Shown: positions 30,557 through 39,710, counted from the first letter of the stretch. The stretch is DNA of 54,480 bases from Chloroflexi bacterium GWB2_54_36 (GCA_001796355.1 MGMG01000022.1:1-54480); one strand, 5' to 3'. Notes: generated by a model not told the origin, from the letters alone. A program made the numbers and translations.

Positions 30557-31486
30557 CTAAGGCAATAAAATTTCGACTGTGCTGGCAGAACGCCGGGCTT
30601 CGAGCCAGCTATCCAGCGCAAGGTGCTGTAACGTGAGTCGTGCGTCCACGGATAGGATTCGGTCGCTTTCTCGTTCGATGACATAAATGATGTGATAACC
30701 AAAATCCGTTTCGACCACCGGACTATATTCACCGGGTTGCAGCGCAAACGCGGCTTCTTCAACCGCCGGTTGCGTCAGGTAGCCGTGCGGGAACCAGCCA
30801 AGGATGCCGCCGGTGTTGGGATCATACTTTGCTGCCAGAGTTGCAAAATCCGCACCAGCATCCAGTTGACGGATCACGCCTTCAGCTGTATCCCGTTGAC
30901 GCACCAATATTTGCTGTGCGCGTACTTGTTCAACTCGCTCAGGCACAGCGTTGATCAACGCATCGCGTTGCCAGGCGCTGGCTGCTGCCCGACGCATGGC
31001 GGAACGGAAACTGACCGGCGAGTAGCCGTTTGCCACCATCCAGGCGTCCAGGACTGCCTGGCCGCCAAGGTCAGCCGCCAGAGCATCGATCCGCTCCTGC
31101 AGCCCGGCATCATCTATCTGAAAGCCGCCCTCGACCGCAGCTTGCGCCAGCAGCGTTTGGTTGACCAATTCATCCAGCACCATTTGGCGCTGTTCTTCCG
31201 GGGTTCGCGGTTTACTCAACTCGGCATCCGCGGCCTGCAACTGCATTAATTGCGCGTCATACTCTGCCAGCGAGACACCCTCGCCATTGACGTTCAGCGC
31301 CATTGGTTCCGGCGTTGCAGTGACAGTCGCTGTTGCGGCAGGTACATCCGTAAAGACTGCTGTTCCCGTATCCGGGGTCTGGTCTCCGGGTAAAGTGGGA
31401 TCGGCACGACAGCCGCTTAAAAAGACCAGCGCCATGCCGGTTACCAGCAGGGCAGCTATAAATCTTATCGTTTTCGGGGAAGGCAT
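30557..31486 (-). CDS. PpiC-type peptidylprolyl isomerase lipoprotein (PrsA/SurA-like)
   Basis: 309 residues. The lipoprotein signal FIAALLVTGMALVFLSGCRA (Cys near residue 26) is followed by a Thr-rich linker, a SurA/PrsA-like helical N-domain (PRTPEEQRQMVLDELVNQTL) and a PpiC parvulin domain at ~190-290 (VRAQQILVRQRDTAEGVIRQ, GGILGWFPHGYLTQPAVEEA, DFGYHIIYVIERES). It should assist folding of exported proteins at the outer face of the membrane. The ATG has TATAAT 7 bases upstream without a Shine-Dalgarno, so the mRNA may be leaderless. It lies after the groEL terminator and is followed by the stalked protein at 29774. Confidence 0.88.
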   Translation of the reverse strand: MPSPKTIRFIAALLVTGMALVFLSGCRADPTLPGDQTPDTGTAVFTDVPAATATVTATPEPMALNVNGEGVSLAEYDAQLMQLQAADAELSKPRTPEEQRQMVLDELVNQTLLAQAAVEGGFQIDDAGLQERIDALAADLGGQAVLDAWMVANGYSPVSFRSAMRRAAASAWQRDALINAVPERVEQVRAQQILVRQRDTAEGVIRQLDAGADFATLAAKYDPNTGGILGWFPHGYLTQPAVEEAAFALQPGEYSPVVETDFGYHIIYVIERESDRILSVDARLTLQHLALDSWLEARRSASTVEILLP

Positions 31487-31504
31487 GGCAATGATTATAA
31501 TGCA

Positions 31505-31536
31505 AAACAGGCTGCGGAAGTTTCCGCAGCCTGTTT
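31505..31536 (-). terminator. Intrinsic terminator of groES-groEL
   Basis: Perfect 14-bp stem (31505-31518 and 31523-31536, arm AAACAGGCTGCGGA) with a 4-base loop, then TTTTGC on the minus strand, 15 bases after the groEL stop codon. Confidence 0.9.
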
Positions 31537-31550
31537 ACAAATCGAACGGT

Positions 31551-33182
31551 TTAGTATTCGGGCATCTGAGGAGGAGCAGGTTTGTCCTTCTCAGGTACGT
31601 CAGTAATCAGGGCTTCGGTGGTCAAGATCATGGCCGCGATCGAAGCAGCGTTCTCGAGTGCGCCGCGGGTAACCTTGGCAGGGTCGATGACGCCGCCCTT
31701 GACCATGTTCATGTACTCGTCGCGCAGCACATCATAACCAATCTGGTTGTCACCAGCTTTTTTCTGAGCCTGGCGGACGTTTTCGATCACAACCGAGCCT
31801 TCTTTGCCGGCGTTCTCAACAATCTTGCGCATCGGAACTTCCAGCGCCTTGCGCACAATATTGACGCCAATCTGCTCGTCGTCGTTATCCATTTTGACGC
31901 TGTCCAACGCTGCCATTGCGTTGATCAACGCAACGCCACCGCCCGGGACAATACCTTCTTCAACGGCAGCACGGGTCGCGGAAAGCGCGTCTTCCACGCG
32001 GTGTTTCTTTTCTTTCAGTTCGGTTTCGGTGGCAGCGCCAACGCGAATGATGGCAACGCCGCCGGAGAGTTTGGCCAGGCGTTCCTGGAGTTTTTCGCGG
32101 TCGTAATCGCTGGTGGTCTTGTCGATCTCGACCCGAATTTGCTCGATGCGCCCGTGGATTTCGGTTTCGTTGCCCTTGCCGCCAATAATGGTGGTGTTGT
32201 CTTTGTCAGCCACGACTTTTTCGGCGCGACCGAGGTCGGTCAGGGTTGTGGTCTCCAACTTGCGGCCAGTTTCCTCGGAAATAACCGAGGCGCCGGTCAG
32301 GGTGGCGATATCCTGCAGCATTGCCTTGCGGCGATCGCCAAAGCCAGGGGCTTTGACAGCCAGCACATTCAGCATACCACGAAGTTTGTTTAGCACCAGG
32401 GTCGCAAGGGCTTCACCGTCGATATCTTCAGCGATGATGACCAGGTCGCGTTTGCCAACCTGAACCAATTTTTCCAGTACCGGAACAATGTCCTGAGCAG
32501 CCGAGACCTTCTTGTCGTAGATCAAAATGTAGGGCTCAGCAATGGAGGCTTCCATGTGCTCCGGATCGGTGATGAAGTAGGCCGAAATATAACCGCGGTC
32601 GAACTGCATACCTTCCACATACTCGGTCTCGAACTCGAGGCCTTTGGATTCTTCGACGGTAATAACGCCGTCTTTGCCGACCTTGTCCATTACCTCAGCG
32701 ATCAACTCGCCGATGGCACGGTCCTGGGCGGAGATGGTGGCGACATTCCCGATTTCTTCTTTAGTCGTGATTTTGATCGCCTGGGAGCGGATCCCATCAG
32801 CGACAGCCTTGGAGGCGGCTTCGATACCGCGTTTGAGCAGCATCGGGTTGGCGCCAGCGGCCAGGTTTTTTAAACCTTCTGTGACGATGGCATGCGCCAA
32901 TACGGTCGAGGTGGTGGTGCCGTCACCGGCAATGTCATTAGTTTTTGTTGCGGCTTCTTTGAGCAGCTGGGCGCCCATATTTTCAAAGGGGTCTTCCAGC
33001 TCGATTTCTTTGGCCACGGTCACGCCATCATGGGTGATGGTGGGAGAGCCAAATTTGCGATCGAGCGCCACATTCCGCCCCTTGGGGCCGAGGGTGGTCG
33101 CCACAGCGGTGGCAACAACATCAATTCCGTTCTTTAAGCGGCGGCGCGCATCTTCCGAAAATACCAATTGCTTGGCAGCCAT
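31551..33182 (-). CDS. groEL: Chaperonin GroEL (60 kDa)
   Basis: 543-residue group I chaperonin that folds proteins in an ATP-driven tetradecameric cage with GroES. Conserved segments: [32 protein letters not shown] (ATP site), [29 protein letters not shown] and [13 protein letters not shown]. The C-terminus ends [11 protein letters not shown] and lacks the Gly-Gly-Met tail of many GroELs. It lies 35 bases after groES under one CIRCE-controlled promoter. Confidence 0.98.
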   Translation of the reverse strand: MAAKQLVFSEDARRRLKNGIDVVATAVATTLGPKGRNVALDRKFGSPTITHDGVTVAKEIELEDPFENMGAQLLKEAATKTNDIAGDGTTTSTVLAHAIVTEGLKNLAAGANPMLLKRGIEAASKAVADGIRSQAIKITTKEEIGNVATISAQDRAIGELIAEVMDKVGKDGVITVEESKGLEFETEYVEGMQFDRGYISAYFITDPEHMEASIAEPYILIYDKKVSAAQDIVPVLEKLVQVGKRDLVIIAEDIDGEALATLVLNKLRGMLNVLAVKAPGFGDRRKAMLQDIATLTGASVISEETGRKLETTTLTDLGRAEKVVADKDNTTIIGGKGNETEIHGRIEQIRVEIDKTTSDYDREKLQERLAKLSGGVAIIRVGAATETELKEKKHRVEDALSATRAAVEEGIVPGGGVALINAMAALDSVKMDNDDEQIGVNIVRKALEVPMRKIVENAGKEGSVVIENVRQAQKKAGDNQIGYDVLRDEYMNMVKGGVIDPAKVTRGALENAASIAAMILTTEALITDVPEKDKPAPPQMPEY

Positions 33183-33217
33183 AGTGATTCTCCTAGTTTA
33201 TCGAATGGTATAAAAAT

Positions 33218-33517
33218 TTACTTGGGTTCCACAATCGCGAGCAGATCGCTCTCGCGCAGGATCAACAGTTTCTTGCCGTCCATTTTGATTTCAGTGCCGC
33301 CGTACTTGGCATACAACACTGTATCACCTACTTTGACGTCCATCGCGATGCGGTCGCCGTCTTCGTCGCGGTCGCCAGGGCCAACAGACAAAACAACCCC
33401 CTTCTGGGGTTTTTCTTTAGCGGTTTCCGGGAGCACGATGCCACCAGCGGTGACTTCTTCCTGCTCCAGCGGCTCAACCACAACACGACTGCCTAAAGGC
33501 TTGAGATTGAATGACAT
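33218..33517 (-). CDS. groES: Co-chaperonin GroES (10 kDa)
   Basis: 99 residues, the lid of the GroEL cage. Recognisable blocks: [20 protein letters not shown], the mobile loop region [20 protein letters not shown] and the C-terminal [25 protein letters not shown] lies before the ATG. First gene of the CIRCE-controlled operon. Confidence 0.97.
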   Translation of the reverse strand: MSFNLKPLGSRVVVEPLEQEEVTAGGIVLPETAKEKPQKGVVLSVGPGDRDEDGDRIAMDVKVGDTVLYAKYGGTEIKMDGKKLLILRESDLLAIVEPK

Positions 33518-33557
33518 TGAAACCTCCGAACGTGAATTTGGTTTATGGTCTGGAATT

Positions 33558-33584
33558 TTAGCACTCTATACTATAGAGTGCTAA
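33558..33584 (-). promoter_or_regulatory. CIRCE operator
   Basis: TTAGCACTC, nine bases (TATACTATA), GAGTGCTAA: a perfect match to the CIRCE consensus bound by the heat-shock repressor HrcA. It lies 40 bases upstream of the groES ATG and directly downstream of the promoter -10. The central TATACTATA keeps the palindrome nearly continuous. Confidence 0.97.
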
Positions 33585-33593
33585 TACAGCCAA

Positions 33594-33622
33594 ATCATAA
33601 TCGTGATTATTATCGAAGTCAA
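33594..33622 (-). promoter_or_regulatory. groESL promoter
   Basis: On the minus strand: TTGACT (33622-33617), 17-base spacer, TATGAT (33599-33594), a near-consensus vegetative promoter. The transcription start would fall at the edge of the CIRCE element. Confidence 0.85.
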
Positions 33623-33658
33623 GGGGGTTCCCTGGCTTCTTATGAAACTCTGATATTT

Positions 33659-35026
33659 TTACTGGCTGGTGGTATTAAAAGAATCGCAGATAGCTTCGCT
33701 GGGTTCAATGATCGCCATGATTTCGGTATCGCTGCCAAATCTGGCGCGCACTTCCGCCAGCACTTCCACCGCCCGTTCGCAGTAGTCCAAACCCGGGCGG
33801 TGCATACCGGCCAGGACCGACCCATAGGTGTAATAGTACAAAACCGAGCCATCCGTCAAGGGCAACCCCGTGATCTCGAGCGGGGGGTCAACCTCTTTGT
33901 TACAGCGCCGCACTTCACAGCTCTCTTCTGCTGTACAGCCGTAAACCGCGCACTTCAACGCCGGAATGGCGCTTTCATAGTTACGCGCCCGGAAATATAC
34001 CAGCCCCAACTGCCCATAAATATCCGGGCTTCCTGGCTGCATATCCAGCGCGGTGCGCACATTCAAAGCGGCCGAAAAGAATTCCCCCATTTGCGAATAG
34101 GTGCGCGAGATGGCTAGGTACGGGACAGGGTCCTTCACACCAATGCGTTTGTTGATATTGACTGCCATTTCGTAATACAGTAGCGCATTTTCGTACATTT
34201 CCTTTTCCCGCACCTTGTTGGTGGAACGCAGCCCAAGCGTACGGTAATTGGTGCCAATGCGGATATGCAGCGGTGTGAAGTTGGGGGTGATTTCGATAGC
34301 CTTTTTGTATTCTTCGATAGCAGCTTCGTATTCAGCGCTGGATTCGAGCACAAACGCATTCACGCGGTGAACATCCATCAAACTGCTGTCTTTTTCCAGC
34401 GCCTGGCGGATATTTTGGAACGCCTGCTCGTATTTCAACTGATCGATGAGAATTTCTGCATAGTACGCCAGAGCCAATGCATTCTGGCTGTCTAATTGCA
34501 GTGCAGTAACTGCCGATCGTTCCGCTTCGGCCATTAACGCCCCGGCCTGCTCGCCCGCGTGGGTCGGGTTGGCATTCCAGTTATAGACAAAAGCCCGCAC
34601 TGCCCAGACAAAGGAACTTTCCGGCTCGGCTTCTACAGCCAGATCGATATTCTTTTTGGCCTCGGTCAGCCGCGCCTTGGCATCGGCATCGGTATTCGAC
34701 AAACCGGAGTAGTAGGTTTGAATCCGCGCCAGTTCAGCGATCAATTCACCATCATTTGGATCCAGGTCGGCGGCTTGCTGGTAAGCGCGGATGGCGGCCT
34801 CCAGATTGCCGGCTTTGAACTGCGTTTCAGCTTCCAGGGCAAATGAACTCGGCATGCGCGTGGCGGTCGGGGTAGGTGAAAAGGCCTCCTTGATATCACC
34901 GCGCTCGACGCCTAACCAGATATATAGCCCGGCAATAATCAGTGCCAAAATGAGCAATATCCGGGTTGGATTTGATCTTCCCCGTGATTTGCGAAACAAA
35001 CTATGCCGGTTATCCAGTTCGATCAT
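33659..35026 (-). CDS. TPR membrane protein with Cys-rich insertion
   Basis: 455 residues: short basic N-terminus, one membrane helix (RILLILALIIAGLYIWLGV), a TPT linker, then about eight TPR-like helical repeats (ALEAETQFKAGNLEAAIRAY, AVEAEPESSFVWAVRAFVYN, YEAAIEEYKKAIEITPNFTP, SAALNVRTALDMQPGSPDIY). Near residues 370-385 a Cys cluster appears (CAVYGCTAEESCEVRRCNKE), possibly two disulfides if the domain is outside the membrane. TPR arrays bind protein partners; the partner is unknown. Same layout as its upstream neighbour at 35033, so the pair looks like a tandem duplication. Only 6 bases separate them, indicating one transcript. Confidence 0.8.
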   Translation of the reverse strand: MIELDNRHSLFRKSRGRSNPTRILLILALIIAGLYIWLGVERGDIKEAFSPTPTATRMPSSFALEAETQFKAGNLEAAIRAYQQAADLDPNDGELIAELARIQTYYSGLSNTDADAKARLTEAKKNIDLAVEAEPESSFVWAVRAFVYNWNANPTHAGEQAGALMAEAERSAVTALQLDSQNALALAYYAEILIDQLKYEQAFQNIRQALEKDSSLMDVHRVNAFVLESSAEYEAAIEEYKKAIEITPNFTPLHIRIGTNYRTLGLRSTNKVREKEMYENALLYYEMAVNINKRIGVKDPVPYLAISRTYSQMGEFFSAALNVRTALDMQPGSPDIYGQLGLVYFRARNYESAIPALKCAVYGCTAEESCEVRRCNKEVDPPLEITGLPLTDGSVLYYYTYGSVLAGMHRPGLDYCERAVEVLAEVRARFGSDTEIMAIIEPSEAICDSFNTTSQ

Positions 35027-35032
35027 GAGTTT

Positions 35033-36292
35033 TTATTCAGGGGGAGGCGTCGCAGTTGGTTCGGGTACTTGCAGGTCGCCGTCAGCCACCTGCTGACAAA
35101 GGTTGACGATTTCCGCAGCGTTGGCCACTGAAAATTCCTCGATACTGACGCCGTTTGCCACCAGCTGTGCAATCGGCAGCGCCTCGCTGCATCGCCCCTG
35201 ATTTGCCAGCGACAGGCCAAGCATGGTGTAAAACTCCGAGACCGGCCAGTAATCCAGTGCCAATCCTTCAACAACTTCTCCGGTGGCAGCAGTACCGCCG
35301 CGCACAGCGATGTTCAGGTTTTCGATGGCTTTTGGATAATCGGTCATGCGGTAATATACAACGCCAAGGTAGCCGTAAAGAAATGGATCGGTTGGGTCGC
35401 GCTCAATGGCATCCACCCCAAATGAGATCGAATTCGGGTATTCACCGAGGCTGGCATAAGTACGGGATAACCTGGCATACGGCTCGGGATTGGTCGGGTT
35501 CAGCGAAATGGCATTGTTAAATTCCTGAATTGCCTTGGTGTTTTCGCCGATTGCACGGTAGTTGCGGCCAAGATAAATATGAAGATCCGCAATAAAGTGA
35601 TTCAGCGCTATGGCAGCTTCGAATTCCGCCACTGCCTCCTCATAGTTGTTGGTGTATTCATATACAATCCCGCGCGCCCGGTGCGCTTCCAAAATTTTGG
35701 GCTCAAAACTGAGGGCTTTTTTAGAAAATTCGATTGCCCGGTTGAGCATGTCCAAATCACCGGTGGTCGTCTGCGAATGTAAAGCCAGAATCTCTGCCAA
35801 GTAAGCGTACGGCAGGGGATTATTTGGATCAAGGTCAATGGCTTGCTGAAGCACGCTTTCTGCAGTGACCATATCATCGGTACGTCCAAGCGCATAACCG
35901 CGCAGCGCCATTGCCTGGGTATTACCGGGATTGCTGACCAGCGCATTTCCGGCGTTAACCAAAGCCTCATCAAAGCGGGATGTGTAGATTTGCAAGCGGG
36001 CTATATTGATGAAAATGCCCGGATTATCCGGGTTGAGCAGCAACGCATCCTTATAATTCTGGATAGCCTGGGCGTACTTCCCTTCCGCAACAAACTGCTC
36101 TGCCTCTGCCAAATAGGACTCGGGAGAGGTGGTAGGCGTGGGCGTTGGCATAAAAAGCGGCGGTGTTTGTGGAACAATCACCTGGTTGATATAGACTGCG
36201 CCACCCACTAACAGAACAAGGATGATGATCGTAAGAGGATTTGACCGCCTGCGCCGGCGGTTCATATTAAATTTACTTCCACGTAAATACAT
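35033..36292 (-). CDS. TPR membrane protein, paralogue of the next gene
   Basis: 419 residues: basic N-terminus (MNRRRRRSNP from residue 10), one membrane helix (LTIIILVLLVGGAVYINQVI), a Pro/Thr linker (PTPTPTTSPESY), and about nine TPR-like repeats (EGKYAQAIQNYKDALLLNPD, DDMVTAESVLQQAIDLDPNN, TKAIQEFNNAISLNPTNPEP, DYPKAIENLNIAVRGGTAAT). It ends PEPTATPPPE. Likely a partner-binding scaffold anchored in the membrane. The start at 36292 has TAAGAT exactly 6 bases upstream and TTGACG 18 bases further, which supports a leaderless mRNA starting there, although ATG 36265 is also possible. Confidence 0.8.
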   Translation of the reverse strand: MYLRGSKFNMNRRRRRSNPLTIIILVLLVGGAVYINQVIVPQTPPLFMPTPTPTTSPESYLAEAEQFVAEGKYAQAIQNYKDALLLNPDNPGIFINIARLQIYTSRFDEALVNAGNALVSNPGNTQAMALRGYALGRTDDMVTAESVLQQAIDLDPNNPLPYAYLAEILALHSQTTTGDLDMLNRAIEFSKKALSFEPKILEAHRARGIVYEYTNNYEEAVAEFEAAIALNHFIADLHIYLGRNYRAIGENTKAIQEFNNAISLNPTNPEPYARLSRTYASLGEYPNSISFGVDAIERDPTDPFLYGYLGVVYYRMTDYPKAIENLNIAVRGGTAATGEVVEGLALDYWPVSEFYTMLGLSLANQGRCSEALPIAQLVANGVSIEEFSVANAAEIVNLCQQVADGDLQVPEPTATPPPE

Positions 36293-36298
36293 GCCTTG

Positions 36299-36328
36299 AT
36301 CTTACCATCAGCCAGAAAACATCGTCAA
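36299..36328 (-). promoter_or_regulatory. Promoter of the TPR gene pair
   Basis: On the minus strand: TTGACG (36328-36323), 18-base spacer, TAAGAT (36304-36299), ending 6 bases before the ATG at 36292. Confidence 0.6.
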
Positions 36329-36378
36329 GTTGTCTATCCCGCTTCACAGCTTGCTTTAATAATGCTCCCTTCCGGCGC

Positions 36379-36407
36379 TTGCACCCCTCAACCAGTCAGG
36401 CTAAAAT
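36379..36407 (+). promoter_or_regulatory. Promoter of trmD
   Basis: TTGCAC (36379-36384), 17-base spacer, TAAAAT (36402-36407), ending 6 bases before the trmD ATG. It has the same hexamers and spacing as the nrdR promoter, but here with no leader. Confidence 0.65.
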
Positions 36408-36413
36408 CTCGGT

Positions 36414-37187
36414 ATGCGTTTTGATGTGTTTTCGTTATTACCCCAGGTTCTACAGCCCTATCTAGACGCCAGCATCCTGCAACGCGCCATTCAGAACAAT
36501 TTACTCGAGGTGTACCTTCATGATATCCGTTCCTGGACGACGGATAAACACCACGTCACCGACGACACACCTTTCGGTGGGGGCGGCGGGATGGTGATGA
36601 AACCCGAGCCTATTTTCGCCGCAGTCGAGGATGTCTTGGGCAGCCCGCCGGCCTGTCCGGTGATTTTGCTCACACCCCAGGGACGTACCTACACCCAGCA
36701 AATCGCGCAGGAACTGTCCGCCCACCCCAGGATTGCACTGTTGTGCGGGCGTTATGAAGGGGTGGACGAACGAGTGCGCGAACACCTGGTCACCGATGAA
36801 ATATCGATCGGCGATTACGTGCTAACCGGCGGCGAGATCCCGGCGCTGCTATTAATCGACAGCATCACCCGTTTGATCCCTGGCGCCCTGGGTGACCCGG
36901 ACGGCGCGCAGGATGATTCTTTCGCCAGCGGCTTGCTCGAATATCCGCACTACACCCGTCCAGCTGAATTTCGCGGGTGGCGCGTGCCGGATGTGCTGCT
37001 TTCCGGCAACCACGCTAAAATCGAGCGTTGGCGCCGGGACCAGGCGCTGCTGCGCACGCTGCGCCGCCGGCCTGACTTATTGGAGAAGTTTGAACTCAAT
37101 AAAAAAGATCGTGAATTCTTAAAAAAGCGGGAGCAAGAGGAGGTTGATTCAACTAATAATAACCTCCGGCCTACATCCGAGAGTTAA
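36414..37187 (+). CDS. trmD: tRNA (guanine-N1)-methyltransferase
   Basis: 257-residue SPOUT enzyme that methylates G37 in tRNAs using SAM, preventing frameshifting. Family motifs present: [77 protein letters not shown] and DGAQDDSF, with the C-terminal [17 protein letters not shown]. The usual partners rpsP, rimM and rplS are not adjacent, so trmD is detached here. It has no Shine-Dalgarno; a promoter 6 bases upstream implies a leaderless transcript. Confidence 0.97.
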   Translation: MRFDVFSLLPQVLQPYLDASILQRAIQNNLLEVYLHDIRSWTTDKHHVTDDTPFGGGGGMVMKPEPIFAAVEDVLGSPPACPVILLTPQGRTYTQQIAQELSAHPRIALLCGRYEGVDERVREHLVTDEISIGDYVLTGGEIPALLLIDSITRLIPGALGDPDGAQDDSFASGLLEYPHYTRPAEFRGWRVPDVLLSGNHAKIERWRRDQALLRTLRRRPDLLEKFELNKKDREFLKKREQEEVDSTNNNLRPTSES

Positions 37188-37229
37188 CCTGCAAGCGCAC
37201 AACCATTCCAACATAAAGGGGCAACCAAA

Positions 37230-38495
37230 ATGAATAAACGATTTTCCATCGGTAAGACCTTACTGCTCGGCTTCGGCTTCTTTGGTGTCAGCGTCATTTG
37301 GTCGGTTTACAACGCTTACGTGCCCATCTTCCTGGCACACAAGTTCAATTTGCAACCGGTTTTGATTGGCTTCTTCATGACGCTGGACAACATCGCGGCG
37401 TTGTTAATTCAACCGCCCATTGGCGCCTGGTCGGATCGGCTGCGTACTCCCATCGGACGGCGTATGCCGTTCATCCTGGTCGGCGCACCGCTTGGAGCGC
37501 TGGCATTTGGGCTGATCCCGATCCAAACCATTCTGCCATTATTCGTTGCCTGCACCAGTACGTTACTGCTCAGCATGGCGCTGTGGCGCACGCCGGTCAT
37601 TGCCCTGATGCCCGACATCACCCCCTCCCACTATCGCTCGCAGGCCAACGGCATCATTAACTTTATGGGCGGCATTGGCGCCATCATCGCTTTCCTGTAT
37701 GGCGCCGATCTTTATGACCTGAATCCTGCCTATCCCTTCTGGCTTGGATCGGTACTGGTCATCTTTGCTTCGTTGATGGTCTTGATTTTCATCCGCGAAC
37801 CAAAAGAATTCGAGACCACCGATAAAACAGACCCCAACTTGTGGGTCAGCCTGAAAAAGGTGTGGAGCGAGCAGGAGAAATCTCCCCTACGGATCCTTTT
37901 CGCTATTTTCTGCTGGTTTGTTGCCTACAACGCCATTGAAGCCTTTTTTACGCTATACGCGGTCAACCATCTTGGCGTGGCCGAGTCGGATGGCGCGCGA
38001 TTGCTAGGGCAGCTCTCCCTGTTTTTTGTTCTCATGGCGCTGCCAGCCGGCTTGATTGGCGCTTCAATCGGACGCCGCCGCACGATCATGATCGGCATCG
38101 TCGGGTTGGCTGCCTGCATGGTTGCCATGTTCGTCATTCCGGCTGAAACCCTGACCATCAGCCTGACCCGGCTGCCGGTGCTTGGCAATGTGCCGGTAGT
38201 TGGCGTGATATTGATGCTGGCGGGCATTTCCTGGGCGCTGATCAATATCAATTCGCTGCCCATGGTAGTGGACATGACCGATGACATGCACGTCGGTACC
38301 TACACCGGACTGTACTACCTGTTCTCGACCATGGCAGCCATCCTCGGACCCAACCTCAACGGGTTGATCGTTCAATTGAGCGGATCGAATTACTCGTCCA
38401 TCATGGTTATAGGTCCAATTTTCATGTTGCTGGCCTTCATTCTCATGGCAGGCGTCCGCCGCGGTGAAGCCAAGCCTCAGTCTGCGGCAATCTAA
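37230..38495 (+). CDS. MFS transporter
   Basis: 421 residues and about twelve membrane helices, belonging to the major facilitator superfamily and resembling the GPH/sucrose-type (SLC45-like) branch: N-terminal GFGFFGVSVIWSVYNAYVPI, the inter-helix 2/3 motif GAWSDRLRTPIGRRMPFIL, and a second half starting near LRILFAIFCWFVAYNAIEAF. The substrate, probably a sugar or polyol, is inferred from the branch only. AAGGGG precedes the ATG. It follows trmD by 42 bases and may be read through from it, though a functional link is doubtful. Confidence 0.85.
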   Translation: MNKRFSIGKTLLLGFGFFGVSVIWSVYNAYVPIFLAHKFNLQPVLIGFFMTLDNIAALLIQPPIGAWSDRLRTPIGRRMPFILVGAPLGALAFGLIPIQTILPLFVACTSTLLLSMALWRTPVIALMPDITPSHYRSQANGIINFMGGIGAIIAFLYGADLYDLNPAYPFWLGSVLVIFASLMVLIFIREPKEFETTDKTDPNLWVSLKKVWSEQEKSPLRILFAIFCWFVAYNAIEAFFTLYAVNHLGVAESDGARLLGQLSLFFVLMALPAGLIGASIGRRRTIMIGIVGLAACMVAMFVIPAETLTISLTRLPVLGNVPVVGVILMLAGISWALININSLPMVVDMTDDMHVGTYTGLYYLFSTMAAILGPNLNGLIVQLSGSNYSSIMVIGPIFMLLAFILMAGVRRGEAKPQSAAI

Positions 38496-38531
38496 ACTTA
38501 ATACTGGACTGGGTTAGGTAATATTTCACAC

Positions 38532-38560
38532 TTGTCCCGATAGGCAAACGGTTGTATACT
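38532..38560 (+). promoter_or_regulatory. Promoter of the BMP lipoprotein gene
   Basis: TTGTCC (38532-38537), 17-base spacer, TATACT (38555-38560). The ~90-base leader contains a hairpin of AGGGGGC (38576-38582) with GCCCCCCT (38597-38604). Confidence 0.7.
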
Positions 38561-38657
38561 GGGAGCATGCTTAGTAGGGGGCAATGCCGTGAAAACGCCC
38601 CCCTGCAAGATAAAAATCACCCATCTTTTTGTTCCTTTTCAGGAGGAGAAACCCCAA

Positions 38658-39710
38658 ATGTCGAAGAAACTGTATGTTATCTTGGCTGTTCTGGTCTTAG
38701 CGTCGCTGGTTCTGGCCGCTTGTGGACCTACCGCCACCCCCACCCCTGCCCCTGAGGCTCCCAAGATTAAAGCCTGCCAGGTGACGGACACCGGTGGTAT
38801 CGATGACAAATCCTTCAACCAGACAGCCTACAAAGGCGTCACCGATGCCATCGCCAAATATGGCAACGTTGAAGGCAAATATCTTGAGTCACAACAGCAA
38901 TCCGACTACGAAGTCAACATCAACGCCTTCCTGCAGGACAAATGCGACGTAATCATCACCGTTGGCTTCCTTCTGGCCGATGCGACCGCTGCTGCGGCCG
39001 AGGCCAATCCCAGTCAAAAGTTTGCCACCATCGACGTTGACTACCTGACCTTCCCCAACCTGCGTGGATCCGGCTTCAGCATCGATCAGGCTACCTTCCT
39101 CAATGGCTACCTGGCCGCTGGCATGACCAAGACCGGCAAGGTCGGAACCTATGTTGGCATCGCCTTCCCCGCCACCACCCGCTTCATGGATGGTTTCGGT
39201 CTGGGCATCGCCAAATACAACGAAGTTCACGGCACGGCCGTTGAACTGCTCGGCTGGGACGTCGCCGCTGGCACTGGTTTGGAAGTTGGTAACTTCGAGA
39301 GCACCGATGATGGCCGCAAGATGGGCGAATCGCTCATGGACGAAGGCGCTGACATCATCATGCCCGTGGCAGGACCTGTGGGTCTGGGTACCCTGGCAGT
39401 CATGCAGGAACGCGGTACCGGCATGTTGATCGGTGTCGATAATGACTGGGCGCTCGCCAACCCCGATGCGAAGGCTTTCATCCTGTCCTCCGCAATGAAG
39501 AACATGGACCTGTTCGTGGCTGAGACGATCGGTTCGGTTATCGACGGTACCTTCACCGCCGGCAACTGGATCGGCAATCTCGATAATGGCGGCGTTGGTT
39601 TGAGCTACGGTGGCGTTGAAGTTCCCGCTGAACTCAAAGCCGAAGTTGAAGCTTTGATCCCCCAGATCGTCTCCGGAGCTATCAAGACCATCCCGGATGG
39701 CCGTTACTAA
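38658..39710 (+). CDS. BMP family (PnrA-like) nucleoside-binding lipoprotein
   Basis: 350 residues from the ATG at 38658, preceded by AGGAGGAG; the ORF is open to 38589 but that start lies inside the leader. The signal peptide ends in a lipobox (LAVLVLASLVLAACGPTATP, Cys near residue 22), followed by a PTPAPEAP linker and the BMP domain: KACQVTDTGGIDDKSFNQTA, DVIITVGFLLADATAAAAEA, FSIDQATFLNGYLAAGMTKT, GKVGTYVGIAFPATTRFMDG and VDNDWALANPDAKAFILSSA. Family members deliver purine or pyrimidine nucleosides to an ABC importer, encoded at 40543-44667 after an 830-base gap. A terminator directly after the gene suggests that it is made in excess over the permease. Confidence 0.93.
   Translation: MSKKLYVILAVLVLASLVLAACGPTATPTPAPEAPKIKACQVTDTGGIDDKSFNQTAYKGVTDAIAKYGNVEGKYLESQQQSDYEVNINAFLQDKCDVIITVGFLLADATAAAAEANPSQKFATIDVDYLTFPNLRGSGFSIDQATFLNGYLAAGMTKTGKVGTYVGIAFPATTRFMDGFGLGIAKYNEVHGTAVELLGWDVAAGTGLEVGNFESTDDGRKMGESLMDEGADIIMPVAGPVGLGTLAVMQERGTGMLIGVDNDWALANPDAKAFILSSAMKNMDLFVAETIGSVIDGTFTAGNWIGNLDNGGVGLSYGGVEVPAELKAEVEALIPQIVSGAIKTIPDGRY

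Noticed and set aside
31161-32393. 410-codon plus-strand ORF antisense to groEL and the PpiC gene
   Set aside because: It spans two well-supported minus-strand genes and their terminator; its sequence is a mirror of GroEL codons.
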